Positions 46,280 to 54,247 of a DNA stretch of 64,000 nucleotides are shown here, one piece after another (position 1 is the first letter of the stretch; every line of letters starts with the position of its first letter). Source of the stretch: Nannocystis pusilla (GTDB lineage: Bacteria; Myxococcota_A; Polyangia; Nannocystales; Nannocystaceae); assembly GCF_020073745.1 (NCBI RefSeq), contig NZ_JAIRAU010000045.1, positions 1 to 64,000 of the forward strand, read 5' to 3'. The position numbers and the translations under genes were made by a program. The notes beneath the pieces are model-generated. The model had not been told where the DNA came from and made no database searches. It saw only the letters and a list, made by a program, of their open reading frames with translations.

Positions 46280-48309
46280 GCCTCCCACGCCTCGGTCCAT
46301 TCTGGCACCCTCGGGCGCGGGTCAGCATCTCTCGTCAAGATCCCGGCCTTCCGCAACGCGTCGACGCACCCGAGGGCCTTGCTGCGGCCGCAGACGACAT
46401 CGACGCAGCAGTGAAACATCGAGGCCAGAAGCACCCGGCCGACGTTGATCAGGGAATCGCGCACCAGCTCGAGCCGTTCCGCTGGTGAATTACGTGACAG
46501 GACCCGCAGGGCGGTCTGCGCCGGCTCAAGGAACCCTCCGGTCGCGCGCACCAGTGTGTCGCGCTCGGCAGTAGCGAGGTGAGCCAGGCGCCTGCGCAAC
46601 CAGGATTCGAGCCGCTCGCCGTCGTTGTCGGACGGGATGATCGACTCCGCCGTGAAGAGCGAGCCCTCCCGAGTCCCCCGGACCACATGCTCCAGCGGCG
46701 TGGGCATCATGCCGATGAGGATGGTTTTGGGAGTGGTATTCTTGAAACCGAGCCAGAACAGCGCGATCGCGCGCAGCGACTCCGGACCCCAGGTTTGCTC
46801 GTGCAGACCCCACCCGGAGATGAGGAGTACCAGCCGGCGCCTGTCGCCCCGAAGCGCCTTCGCCAAGCCGATGTGTGTGGAGCGGTCGGGCGCCGTGTCT
46901 GCGGACTCAATTAGGTGCGCGACGCAATCGGCGGGCGTCTCTAGCTCGCTGATATCGACCTTGACGACCCGAAGCTCGGGGGCCCATTGCTCAAGGACAT
47001 CCTGGATGTGATTGGGACCGTTGCCCGGCAGGATTCGTACTTGCGACCACCTGTCCTCCGCGACGCAACTCTTCAGGTGCTCGATCCATTGGAATGCGGG
47101 TAGATCGAGCACTCCGCCGGCGGCATGGTCGGCTGCGCGGGTACCCCGCGAACCTGATGTCGATCGCCGCAACACGACGGACTCCATGCGCGTACCGCCG
47201 TCGACGCGATCCAGCTCGCATTGGGTATCGCCGACGAAATTGATGTAGTTGCCCTCTTTTTGCACGGCCATCCGCGGCCACAGCCTGTAGGTCGCCGAGC
47301 CGCCGCGCAGTTCGATCTTCCCGAGCGTGAAGCCGTGTCGGCGGTCGATGGCGCCGTAGCGCTTCTCGATGCCGAAGAGCGCGGTCCCTTGCCAGTGCCG
47401 GCGCGGCTCTGCGGCCCCGGCCGACGTGCTGCGATGGGAGTGCTCGTGCATGTGCCCGAACAAATGGGCGACGAATCGACCAGGCAGATAGATCTCGCTT
47501 TCATAGTGCGTACGGGCGACGGGGTGAAGCCAGGCGGGGGGATGGTGGGTCAACAACAGCGCCGCGTCGACTTTGTTTTGGGACCACTGCGCGCCGTCGC
47601 CCCCGCACGCCGCATGCAATTGGCGGACGTCGAGAGCGAGCCGCTCCATGTACGGCTCGTCGGCGTGCTTCGGCGCGGCGACGTGACGCCTGTCGACCAA
47701 CTGAAGAGCGGCGCTGTTGAGGCCGACGATGCCGAGGCGCGCACCGTCCTTCTCGAAGATCCAGGCCCTGTCGCCCGGCAAGAGCCCGCTGGGGGTGACG
47801 GAGGGCACTCGCGGGAAGCGGTGGTTGCGCTCCCATTTCGAATACGCGGCGAAGGCTCGGCGCACGATCTGTCGCGTCCGGCACTTCGGGGCGGTCCAGA
47901 ATGTCTCCCGGGCCTGCTCGTCGTCACACAGCGCCAAGAGCCGGGAGACGTACCGGTCGCTCGGATCCTGCCAGGCGAGGTCATGATTTCCTGGGACCGT
48001 AAAGAGCTTGGGCGAGAACTTCAGGGTGTCCTCGAAGAAGTTCCACAGACCGCGGAGGGTCCGGTCGAGCGCATCATAGAGCGCCGGTTCGGCCTTCTGC
48101 ACGAGATCGCCGGTGAAAAGGACCACATCCCACGGGCCCGTGGTGCGCACCAGCGCCGTCAGGTCGTCACGGATCCGCTCGACGATGTTCGGCCACAGAT
48201 GCGGCTGGCGGTGCCCTTCGTGCAGATCGGTGATGTGTAACCATGTAAAGGTCGTATCGGCCGAGGGCCAAGCTCGTTGGTGCGGTTCTCCTGGCACAAT
48301 GATCAGCAT
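46276..48309 (-). CDS. Metallophosphoesterase with large C-terminal domain, first gene of Mokosh-like operon
   Basis: 677 residues from the ATG at 48309, with GGAAG about 7 nt upstream. Residues ~20-330: calcineurin-type phosphoesterase with all metal motifs: ITDLHEG, GDLV, GNHD, THHPP, GHMHEH. The C-terminal ~290 residues are unassigned; they contain LVLLISGWG, which looks like a Walker B strand, but no Walker A was found. Known substrates of the fold are phosphomonoesters, phosphodiesters and nucleotides or nucleic acid ends. It is translationally coupled to the helicase gene and shares no counterpart in the usual two-gene Mokosh. Confidence 0.8.
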   Translation of the reverse strand: MLIIVPGEPHQRAWPSADTTFTWLHITDLHEGHRQPHLWPNIVERIRDDLTALVRTTGPWDVVLFTGDLVQKAEPALYDALDRTLRGLWNFFEDTLKFSPKLFTVPGNHDLAWQDPSDRYVSRLLALCDDEQARETFWTAPKCRTRQIVRRAFAAYSKWERNHRFPRVPSVTPSGLLPGDRAWIFEKDGARLGIVGLNSAALQLVDRRHVAAPKHADEPYMERLALDVRQLHAACGGDGAQWSQNKVDAALLLTHHPPAWLHPVARTHYESEIYLPGRFVAHLFGHMHEHSHRSTSAGAAEPRRHWQGTALFGIEKRYGAIDRRHGFTLGKIELRGGSATYRLWPRMAVQKEGNYINFVGDTQCELDRVDGGTRMESVVLRRSTSGSRGTRAADHAAGGVLDLPAFQWIEHLKSCVAEDRWSQVRILPGNGPNHIQDVLEQWAPELRVVKVDISELETPADCVAHLIESADTAPDRSTHIGLAKALRGDRRRLVLLISGWGLHEQTWGPESLRAIALFWLGFKNTTPKTILIGMMPTPLEHVVRGTREGSLFTAESIIPSDNDGERLESWLRRRLAHLATAERDTLVRATGGFLEPAQTALRVLSRNSPAERLELVRDSLINVGRVLLASMFHCCVDVVCGRSKALGCVDALRKAGILTRDADPRPRVPEWTEAWEA

Positions 48310-48667
48310 CGCCAAGCTTCCTGCTGGGTGTCAACCATCGACGGCTCGTATCCTCGTGAACCCCACTCGGAGCCTCGCGCAGGTCCAGGAAAGCCGGAAG
48401 CGGTGCGCATGCCGGTCGCTCGGCTCCGTAGGGGAGTCGCGGCCGAGAAAATGCGAGAAATCCCACAATGCACGAAGAGGCCGGAGTTCGACGGGCCTCG
48501 ACAGGAGCTTCGAGAAGATGAGCGGGGCGCACGGGCCAGAATGATGGCCCGCCAGCCGGGTGCCGTGCCACCGCGAGGGAACCCCGAGCAAGTCGAGCGT
48601 GGGCGCGCGCGGGTGGCGATCGCCGCGACGCAGGTTTTGCGCAGCTGCGGCGTCTGGTCGACGACGA
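48310..48667. other. 358-nt gap with a doubtful ORF
   Basis: Upstream of the Mokosh-like operon and downstream of the Crp gene. A GTG overlapping the Crp stop (GTGA at 48671) opens a minus frame beginning IVVDQTPQLRKTCVAAIATRA, but it soon turns into Ser/Arg-rich noise and ends inside the next gene. It may be a decayed gene. The operon promoter should lie here; I could not identify it. Confidence 0.35.
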
Positions 48668-49432
48668 TCACGGCATGAGCCCGAGGACGACTCCGGCCGT
48701 GACGGTTCCGCCGATGACGCGGCGACGCGGTGGAAGATCGTCTCGGGCCTGCGCGAGCAGACGCCGCAGATCGCGGAGCAGGATCCGGCGACCGCGACGG
48801 ATGAGCAGGCGAGACCGTTCGAGGCGACCAAGCTCGAGCGACACGCTCTCGCGGGTCGTGCCGATCAGCGCCGCGAGTTCATGGTGGGTCAACGAGAACG
48901 CGAGTTCGCGGCCGTCAGGCGTGTCGCGGCCGTGCTCGGCGAGCTCGAGGAGTTGGCCGGCGAGCCGCGCGCGCACGCTGCTGGTGAGGGCTGCGGCCAG
49001 TCGGCGGATCGTCGCGTCGCGCCGGACGACGGCGAGCTCGGACAGGCGCTGTTCGATCCGCCCGTGAGCGTCGAGAACCGCGCGCAACAGGGCGCGGGGG
49101 ATCCGCGAGAGCAGGACCGACGTCGCGGTGACGGCGGTGTCGTCACGCGGGGCCGAGCTCCACAGACAGCTCTCCCCGAAGACCTCGGTCGGGCCGTAGA
49201 GCCCGAGACTGACCGTGCGATGGGTGCTCGTGATGTAAAGCGAGCTGACCCGGCCGCCGTGCAGGAAGTACACGTCCCCGGCGAAGTCGCCCGCGAGGTA
49301 GAGCGTCGTATTGCGCCGTCGTTCGCACAACTCGGCGGCCTGGGCGAGCGATTGCAGCTCTGCGGCAGGCAGGTCCGCCAGCACCGGGCTCTTGCTCAGA
49401 TACCAGCAGTGGCGCGTAGTCTCGGTGGTCAT
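48668..49432 (-). CDS. Crp/Fnr-family transcription regulator
   Basis: 254 residues, ATG preceded by AAAGGA at 6 nt. N-terminal cyclic-nucleotide-binding barrel (~15-130: LYLAGDFAGDVYFLHGGRV, GPTEVFGESCLW), dimer helix, and C-terminal winged HTH (~175-235: LTHHELAALIGTTRESVSLELGRLE). The last ~20 residues are hydrophobic. The Arg of the cAMP phosphate cassette is not obvious, so the ligand is unknown. It lies 359 nt upstream of the Mokosh-like operon on the same strand and may control it. Its start overlaps the ancestral stop of the preceding cassette gene. Confidence 0.8.
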   Translation of the reverse strand: MTTETTRHCWYLSKSPVLADLPAAELQSLAQAAELCERRRNTTLYLAGDFAGDVYFLHGGRVSSLYITSTHRTVSLGLYGPTEVFGESCLWSSAPRDDTAVTATSVLLSRIPRALLRAVLDAHGRIEQRLSELAVVRRDATIRRLAAALTSSVRARLAGQLLELAEHGRDTPDGRELAFSLTHHELAALIGTTRESVSLELGRLERSRLLIRRGRRILLRDLRRLLAQARDDLPPRRRVIGGTVTAGVVLGLMP

Positions 49433-49539
49433 GGCGTCCTTTCGCGGGCATGAGGCATCGGGAGGACCACCCGCGTCGACGCGTCGAGATCGACGAGCGG
49501 CGGGCGCTCCCTGGCGAGGAGGAGGTCGGCGGAACCGTC

Positions 49540-49833
49540 TCAGGAAGACGGGCGCGATGTGCTCCGGGCGTGGTGGTCAAGGATCGCGGCGAGCTGGCGT
49601 TGCAGGTCGTCGACGGCGGAGCGCGCGACGCTATCGGCGCCCTCGGGGAGGTCGTCGAGTCGCTGGACGGTGATGGGCGCGCCTGGAGCTCGCAGTAGGA
49701 ACACGTCGCCGCGCTGCGTGACGTAGAAGACGCGCGTGCGGGTCTCGTAGAAACCAGGCGGGCGGCGACGAGCCTCCACGACGATGCACTCGAGGTCGGT
49801 GAGGTCGGGTGACGCAGCGAGCAGGGGGTCCAT
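49540..49833 (-). pseudogene. Divergent cassette protein, copy 2, cut by a stop codon
   Basis: From the ATG at 49833 (AAGGAAAAAGG upstream) the frame encodes 97 residues (MDPLLAASPDLTDLECIVV...) and stops with TGA at 49540-49542. The same frame then continues for 36 codons as ADLLLARERPPLVDLD, which matches the C-terminus of copy 1 (ADLCLAGERPPLVDFD), and would end at the TGA that overlaps the Crp ATG. So the gene carries a nonsense mutation relative to copy 1. The 97-residue product may still be made. Confidence 0.65.
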
Positions 49834-49942
49834 CGTCCTTTTTCCTTGTGGTTGCTTTCTATAATGGTTGAGGAGAACCAGCAAGTAGCGAATTCGCGCC
49901 TTTCCTGGATGGGCCCAACGGCGCACCGATCGCCGTTGAACG

Positions 49943-49977
49943 TGGATGCTATCGAAAGGTACTGCTACTATGTGCAG
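49943..49977 (+). promoter_or_regulatory. Probable leaderless promoter of HTH pair 2
   Basis: TGGATG (-35-like, 49943), 17-nt spacer, TACTAT (-10, 49966), then 6 nt to the GTG at 49978. Identical layout to the promoter at 36939; the intervening DNA is also similar. Confidence 0.5.
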
Positions 49978-50322
49978 GTGAGTCCGAAGGCACCCCTCCC
50001 TCCGATCGCGGCCACGGGTGACCTCGTGCAGATCACGGGGCTGAGCAAGGACACGATGTACGACTGGGCCGATATGGGTCTGCTGCCCGCACCGGAGGTG
50101 CTCTCGGACGGCCGCCGGGGCATCAAGTCGCGTTGGCCGATCGAGGCACTCGAGCGGGCCCGGTTCGTTATGGCCAGGCGCGCCGAACTGCTGACGCTGG
50201 CGGAGATCAGGGTCTTGGTCATCGAGAAGTGGGGACCCCCGACCCCCGAGGACATCGCCCGGCGGGAGGCCGCGCGCGAGCTGCGGCGGCCGAAGCGGCT
50301 ACGCTCGCAGAGGCAGCGATGA
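49978..50322 (+). CDS. MerR-type HTH protein A, copy 2
   Basis: 114 residues from the GTG at 49978. Nearly the same sequence as copy 1 (TGDLVQITGLSKDTMYDWAD). Differences are mainly in the first 12 and last 15 residues. ATGA overlap with the next gene replaces the 4-nt gap found in copy 1. Confidence 0.75.
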   Translation: MSPKAPLPPIAATGDLVQITGLSKDTMYDWADMGLLPAPEVLSDGRRGIKSRWPIEALERARFVMARRAELLTLAEIRVLVIEKWGPPTPEDIARREAARELRRPKRLRSQRQR

Positions 50323-50618
50323 AGCGGAAGTTCGTCACCAACGAGGAGCTGATCGCCGTCACCGGGGTGTCGCGGCAGTCGCTCAACCTGTGGGTCAAGA
50401 AGGGGCTGCTACCGGCGCCGACGCTGATCTCCGACGGCAAGTCCGGCGTCCGCTCGCGCTGGCCCGCGGAGGCGCTCGAGCGGGCCAAGTTCATCGTCGA
50501 GGCGCGGAGGCACTACGCGCTGTCGGAGATCATCGAGCTCGTGCGCGAGCGGTGGAGCGTCGAGGAGGACGTCGCGGTCGGGCCGCTCAGGCCCGACCCG
50601 CGACGCCGCGGTGAGTGA
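50319..50618 (+). CDS. MerR-type HTH protein B, copy 2
   Basis: 99 residues; start overlaps the preceding stop. Differs from copy 1 chiefly in the C-terminal third (EIIELVRERWSVEEDVAVG against EIVALARARWSVEEDTQAG). 259 nt without a gene follow. Confidence 0.75.
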   Translation: MKRKFVTNEELIAVTGVSRQSLNLWVKKGLLPAPTLISDGKSGVRSRWPAEALERAKFIVEARRHYALSEIIELVRERWSVEEDVAVGPLRPDPRRRGE

Positions 50619-50877
50619 CCTCCGCGACCTGCTGTTGCGTCGGCGCGATGCTCCTCCCTCTTAACCTGTAGCACCCACCCTCCCCACGATGACCGCCTCC
50701 GCCGAGCCGGATGCCGGCGCGCTCGACCGCGCCCGTCCGGACTCGAAATGCTCGCCCGTGCGCCCGACCTGGCGCAGCGTGAGAGGACGACGCTTTCATG
50801 GCGGCGGCCTCTCCATGGCTGATTTCGCGCCGTGCGGTGCTTGACCATGATTTTCGCTAGTCTAGCGAGGTGCGGGG

Positions 50878-51930
50878 ATGCTGGCCCGCACGGGCGGCGC
50901 GCACATGGCTGGACGCAGTCTCACCACCGAAGACATCCGCGACGACGTCGCCGATTACAAGCACAGGGCGCTGCTTCATCTCGAGCAGGGCTTTGGCTCA
51001 CTCGAGACCGCCGTCGACGCCAAGTGTTTAATCGAGCGGGCCGCCGAGATCTCGCTTAGGCACGGCCTCGAAGACGAATTGCTCGAACTGCGACGGATCC
51101 ACGAGCGGATCGAGGTCGCGACCTACGCCTTTCTTCTCGACCAGATCCCCTTCGATCTCGATCACGGCGAGTATCCGCCTGAGGATGAGTGGAAATGGTC
51201 AGATTATGAACATACCATCACGCGCAGCCGAGCGTGGGGGCTGGACGTGACCGAGGCGGAGCAGGCGCTCACTCGTGCTCGCCAGGTGGCGGCCTCGTGG
51301 GCGCGAGGATACGACGATCCCGAGCACGAGGAGGAGCGGCGGGAACAACGTGCTCGCAGGCGATCCATCGCCGGTGTCGAGGATGCCGTGACAGGTGCAA
51401 CTGAGTACGGCGCGCCACTCCAGGCTGGGCCAGCACGCGACGAGGACGGCGCCTGCGAGCGACTCCCGGTCGAGCTTGCCTCTCCGGACCTTGAGGTGAA
51501 TGCACCTGACTCCGAGTTGGAAGAGGCTCAACTCGTCGGAACCTCTGCCTGCGACGAGGTGAGGGACTCACCGCAGCCCGATCCACCAGCCACTTCTGCG
51601 CCGAGACCTCGGTTCTCGCTGGCGGGGGACCTGTCGGCGGAAGCGCTCCAGCGTCATTTCTTGGAAGTCGAAGCGGCGATCCCTGCGCGTCGAACCGGCG
51701 CAGCCACCGCGGTCGAGCTCTGGCAAGCGATCCGCGAGGCGCATCACCACGGGGCGCTGCCGCTCACCGGCAATTGGGTCGATCTCGTCTCGGTCCTGCA
51801 TCATCGAGGGTTGCTCTCGCATCTCCCCAGCGACCGGGCGTCGCGCGCCGCCCTCACGATCTTGGCGGAGCTGACTCCCCTTGTCCGGCGGCTGCACCAC
51901 CGCCGATGGTTCATCGGCGTGGGGCCTTGA
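50878..51930 (+). CDS. Unrecognised protein sharing a C-terminal module with the 52.9-kb gene
   Basis: 350 residues from the ATG at 50878 (ATG at 50905 possible). N-terminal ~150 residues helical and acidic (IRDDVADYKHRALLHLEQG), then a low-complexity acidic linker, then a ~75-residue C-terminal module (LWQAIREAHHHGALPLTG, VSVLHHRGLLSHLPSDRASR, AELTPLVRRLHHRRWFIG). The same module ends the protein at 52895-54205. No enzyme motif or signal. Possibly an adaptor carrying an interaction domain. Confidence 0.65.
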   Translation: MLARTGGAHMAGRSLTTEDIRDDVADYKHRALLHLEQGFGSLETAVDAKCLIERAAEISLRHGLEDELLELRRIHERIEVATYAFLLDQIPFDLDHGEYPPEDEWKWSDYEHTITRSRAWGLDVTEAEQALTRARQVAASWARGYDDPEHEEERREQRARRRSIAGVEDAVTGATEYGAPLQAGPARDEDGACERLPVELASPDLEVNAPDSELEEAQLVGTSACDEVRDSPQPDPPATSAPRPRFSLAGDLSAEALQRHFLEVEAAIPARRTGAATAVELWQAIREAHHHGALPLTGNWVDLVSVLHHRGLLSHLPSDRASRAALTILAELTPLVRRLHHRRWFIGVGP

Positions 51931-51957
51931 CCGACTCCCGCGGACGTGTGGCTGCTC

Positions 51958-52449
51958 CTAGCGAGGTTTTCTCGCTGGGACTGTGCCCGTCGGGCCGGCT
52001 GGCACCAGCGCCGTCTCGGCGGGCGCGAGGGCCAGCGTGACCGGCCGGCTCGATCCGGCCTCGAGGCGCAGGAGAGCCTCGCCGACCGTGATGTCGTCGT
52101 TCGTCATCAAGAACGCCGCCAGAATCTCGCCCACGCCGCACAGACCCTCCTCGGCAACGGCGATCGAGTTCTTCAGCAGGTGAGCCACGGCCCGGTGTAG
52201 GCGCCTGAACTTCTTGTCCGGGTCTCGGGCCTCGTCCGAGGCGTGGATGTCGATCTTGTAGAGGCGTCGGTCGATGCGGAAGTACAGCCGCGAATTCCGG
52301 CCGCCGAGGGCTACCCATCGGATGTCGGTGATCCCCAGATCGGCGCGATCGAGGAGCTTCTGAATCTCCTCCCTCGACGTCGTCGCTGAGATCCCCGTCG
52401 TTTGATATGAGGGCCGCTTTCGCGTCGCTGTCGTGGCTGCGGAGGTCAT
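51958..52449 (-). CDS. Conserved-looking hypothetical protein
   Basis: 163 residues. Core region IQKLLDRADLGITDIRWVAL, SRLYFRIDRRLYKIDIHASD, then helices and a short Ala/Pro tail. Soluble. Its 3' end faces the previous gene 27 nt away. The ATG at 52449 is the most upstream; no strong ribosome site. Function unknown. Confidence 0.55.
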   Translation of the reverse strand: MTSAATTATRKRPSYQTTGISATTSREEIQKLLDRADLGITDIRWVALGGRNSRLYFRIDRRLYKIDIHASDEARDPDKKFRRLHRAVAHLLKNSIAVAEEGLCGVGEILAAFLMTNDDITVGEALLRLEAGSSRPVTLALAPAETALVPAGPTGTVPARKPR

Positions 52450-52894
52450 CGAGCTACGAGGATCGCCGCCTCATCCGCGAAGATCAATCGCGTGGGGGGC
52501 GCTGCGTGGAGCGCTCATCGACGAGCAGGGCGACGCCGCCCCGACCTCGACGAATAGAGCCACATGCGGCGAATCTGAACCGCTCGATTTCATGCATGTC
52601 TTATGAGACATGTCGCTCACCCTCCATGTGGAGCGTGGAGGATCGAGCCTCGGTAGGTCGCAGGAAACGAGAGCCGTGGCGTCGAGCTTCACGAGATGCA
52701 GACGCGACTCGAGCCGCCGAGGATGGCGGCTCGGCGCGCTGGGATGATGCGCGGAGCGTGGCGCCGAGGATCTCGTTTGGATGGCCAGCCCTGAAGCGTG
52801 AAGCTCGGCGCGCTGGATCACGGATAACCAGGCGCGAAATGAGGGGTGGAGGATCGCCCTTCCTGGCGGTAAGCTCGCGGTACGGGGTGGCAGT
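52450..52894. other. 445-nt divergent intergenic region
   Basis: Between the minus-strand hypothetical gene and the plus-strand gene at 52895. Apart from the palindrome at 52595 I see no gene, terminator or clear promoter hexamers. It must hold promoters for both flanking genes. Confidence 0.5.
52595..52612. repeat. Dispersed palindrome copy, CATGTC ttatga GACATG
   Basis: Contains TGTCTtatgAGACA (52597-52610), extended by matching bases to 18 bp. Located in the 445-nt gap between divergent genes, so it could serve as an operator here. Confidence 0.65.
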
Positions 52895-54205
52895 ATGGGC
52901 ACGTCTACGGGCATCGAAGGGGTGGAGGACTGTCTCGGCGAAATGGGGTATGGGGCTGGGGTTCGCGGCGTCGTGCGGCGGTTTCGTGAGACCACCGCGG
53001 CGCTGCAAGAGCTCACGCTCTGCTGGCGCCCCGAGGCGCCAGAATCGGGCGCGCCAGTGGTCGAGCGCGCCGGACATCCCGGAGGCCAATTCTTACTTGG
53101 AATTGATGCCTCGGGCACCGGAATGCTCACGCACCTCTGGCCTGGCAGGGGCCGCCGCGTCCTCGGGAGCGGCCGTCCGGAACACCTGCGCTCGGAGGCG
53201 CTCGCCATCCTCCGGCATGGTGGCCCCTTCGGCGGGCCCACGAGCACGCGGCAGGGCGGGCAGGTCGTGCAGATTCACGACCCGCATGGCGGGATGCGCG
53301 TAGCGCTCACCGACGGGAGCGAAATACGCGCGCTCCTGCTGGCGCGGGGGGTGCTCGGTGTGCGGACCTGGCCGAGTGGCAAATTCGCTATTGGGATTAC
53401 TCAGGACGACCTGGCCAGAAGTATCGAGGACGATGCCGAGCGCCTGTCGTTCGGCTCGACAGCCACGTTCTGGAGGTCCACGGAGCTGCATCCGCTCGTC
53501 GGCACAATCCGGGCGGATCCGTACGACCTCCTGCTCTGCGCATTACGAGCGGATCTGGCCGGGCTATTTGCAGTGCGGGGAGATGAATTGCTGGGGCTCA
53601 AAGTCGCGCCGTGGGACGCGATCCGGGAGATTGACGCAGGGCCATGGCTCGAAGGCCTTGTCATTCGTCAGTCTCCGTCGGCCGCGAAGGCGACGACAGC
53701 GACCGCCACAGAGGCGACGTCGGCACGCGCGCCCGGCAGAGACGAGGGCAAGGCCACCACGGAGGCGCCAGCGACCAAAGGCCGCAAGCGTGCTGCAGCG
53801 TCCTCAGGGGGCATGTCTGGCGGGCGTGGGCGACGGGTACGCCTCAAGTCAGCGTTCGCGGCGGCCCTGACACAGCACCTCGCCAACGTGGCGTCGAGGC
53901 TCCCCGCCGGGGTGCTCGGGGCCGCCTTCGCGGTCGAACTGCTGCGGGCGCTCGAGGCCGCCGCTCTCAGCGACCATCCGACCTTGACCGGCAAGGTGGT
54001 AGAGCTCTTTTCCCGGCTGCACAAGAAGGGGTTTCTCGCGGCGATGCCCGGCGACCAGGCCGGGCGAGCCGCCCTGAAGTTGCTCGCCGCGCACACACCG
54101 CTCGTCCGCAAGATCCACTACCGCCGCTGGTGCTTCGCGTTCGGCGACATCCATGCTCCAGAGTCCGAGCTGCGCGCTCGGCTCGGGCCCATCGCCGTTG
54201 AGTGA
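52895..54205 (+). CDS. Unrecognised protein with the shared C-terminal module
   Basis: 436 residues. N-terminal ~260 residues form a globular region of strands and helices (QFLLGIDASGTGMLTHLWP, RVALTDGSEIRALLLARG, YDLLLCALRADLAGLF). A Thr/Ala/Lys-rich linker follows, then the ~75-residue module (AFAVELLRALEAAALSDHP, VVELFSRLHKKGFLAAMPG, AAHTPLVRKIHYRRWCFAFG). 42 nt upstream of the SIR2/STAND/sigma gene and on the same strand, so probably one operon. No known family. Confidence 0.65.
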   Translation: MGTSTGIEGVEDCLGEMGYGAGVRGVVRRFRETTAALQELTLCWRPEAPESGAPVVERAGHPGGQFLLGIDASGTGMLTHLWPGRGRRVLGSGRPEHLRSEALAILRHGGPFGGPTSTRQGGQVVQIHDPHGGMRVALTDGSEIRALLLARGVLGVRTWPSGKFAIGITQDDLARSIEDDAERLSFGSTATFWRSTELHPLVGTIRADPYDLLLCALRADLAGLFAVRGDELLGLKVAPWDAIREIDAGPWLEGLVIRQSPSAAKATTATATEATSARAPGRDEGKATTEAPATKGRKRAAASSGGMSGGRGRRVRLKSAFAAALTQHLANVASRLPAGVLGAAFAVELLRALEAAALSDHPTLTGKVVELFSRLHKKGFLAAMPGDQAGRAALKLLAAHTPLVRKIHYRRWCFAFGDIHAPESELRARLGPIAVE

Positions 54206-54247
54206 CGGCCCGGAGGCTCGCGGTCAGCTTGGCGTGGGCCGCGCTCG

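Larger units (their letters stand above)
49430..50618. repeat. Duplicated regulator cassette, copy 2
   Basis: Same order and orientation as 36301-37615: minus-strand small gene, divergent promoters, two HTH genes. The two copies bracket the Mokosh-like operon and the Crp gene, 13 kb apart, so recombination between them could delete or duplicate the operon. Confidence 0.8.

Noticed and set aside
38068..48309. Plain two-gene Mokosh type I
   Set aside because: The helicase protein carries an extra ATPase and TPR, the kinase residues are lost, and a coupled phosphoesterase gene precedes it, so I call it Mokosh-like only.
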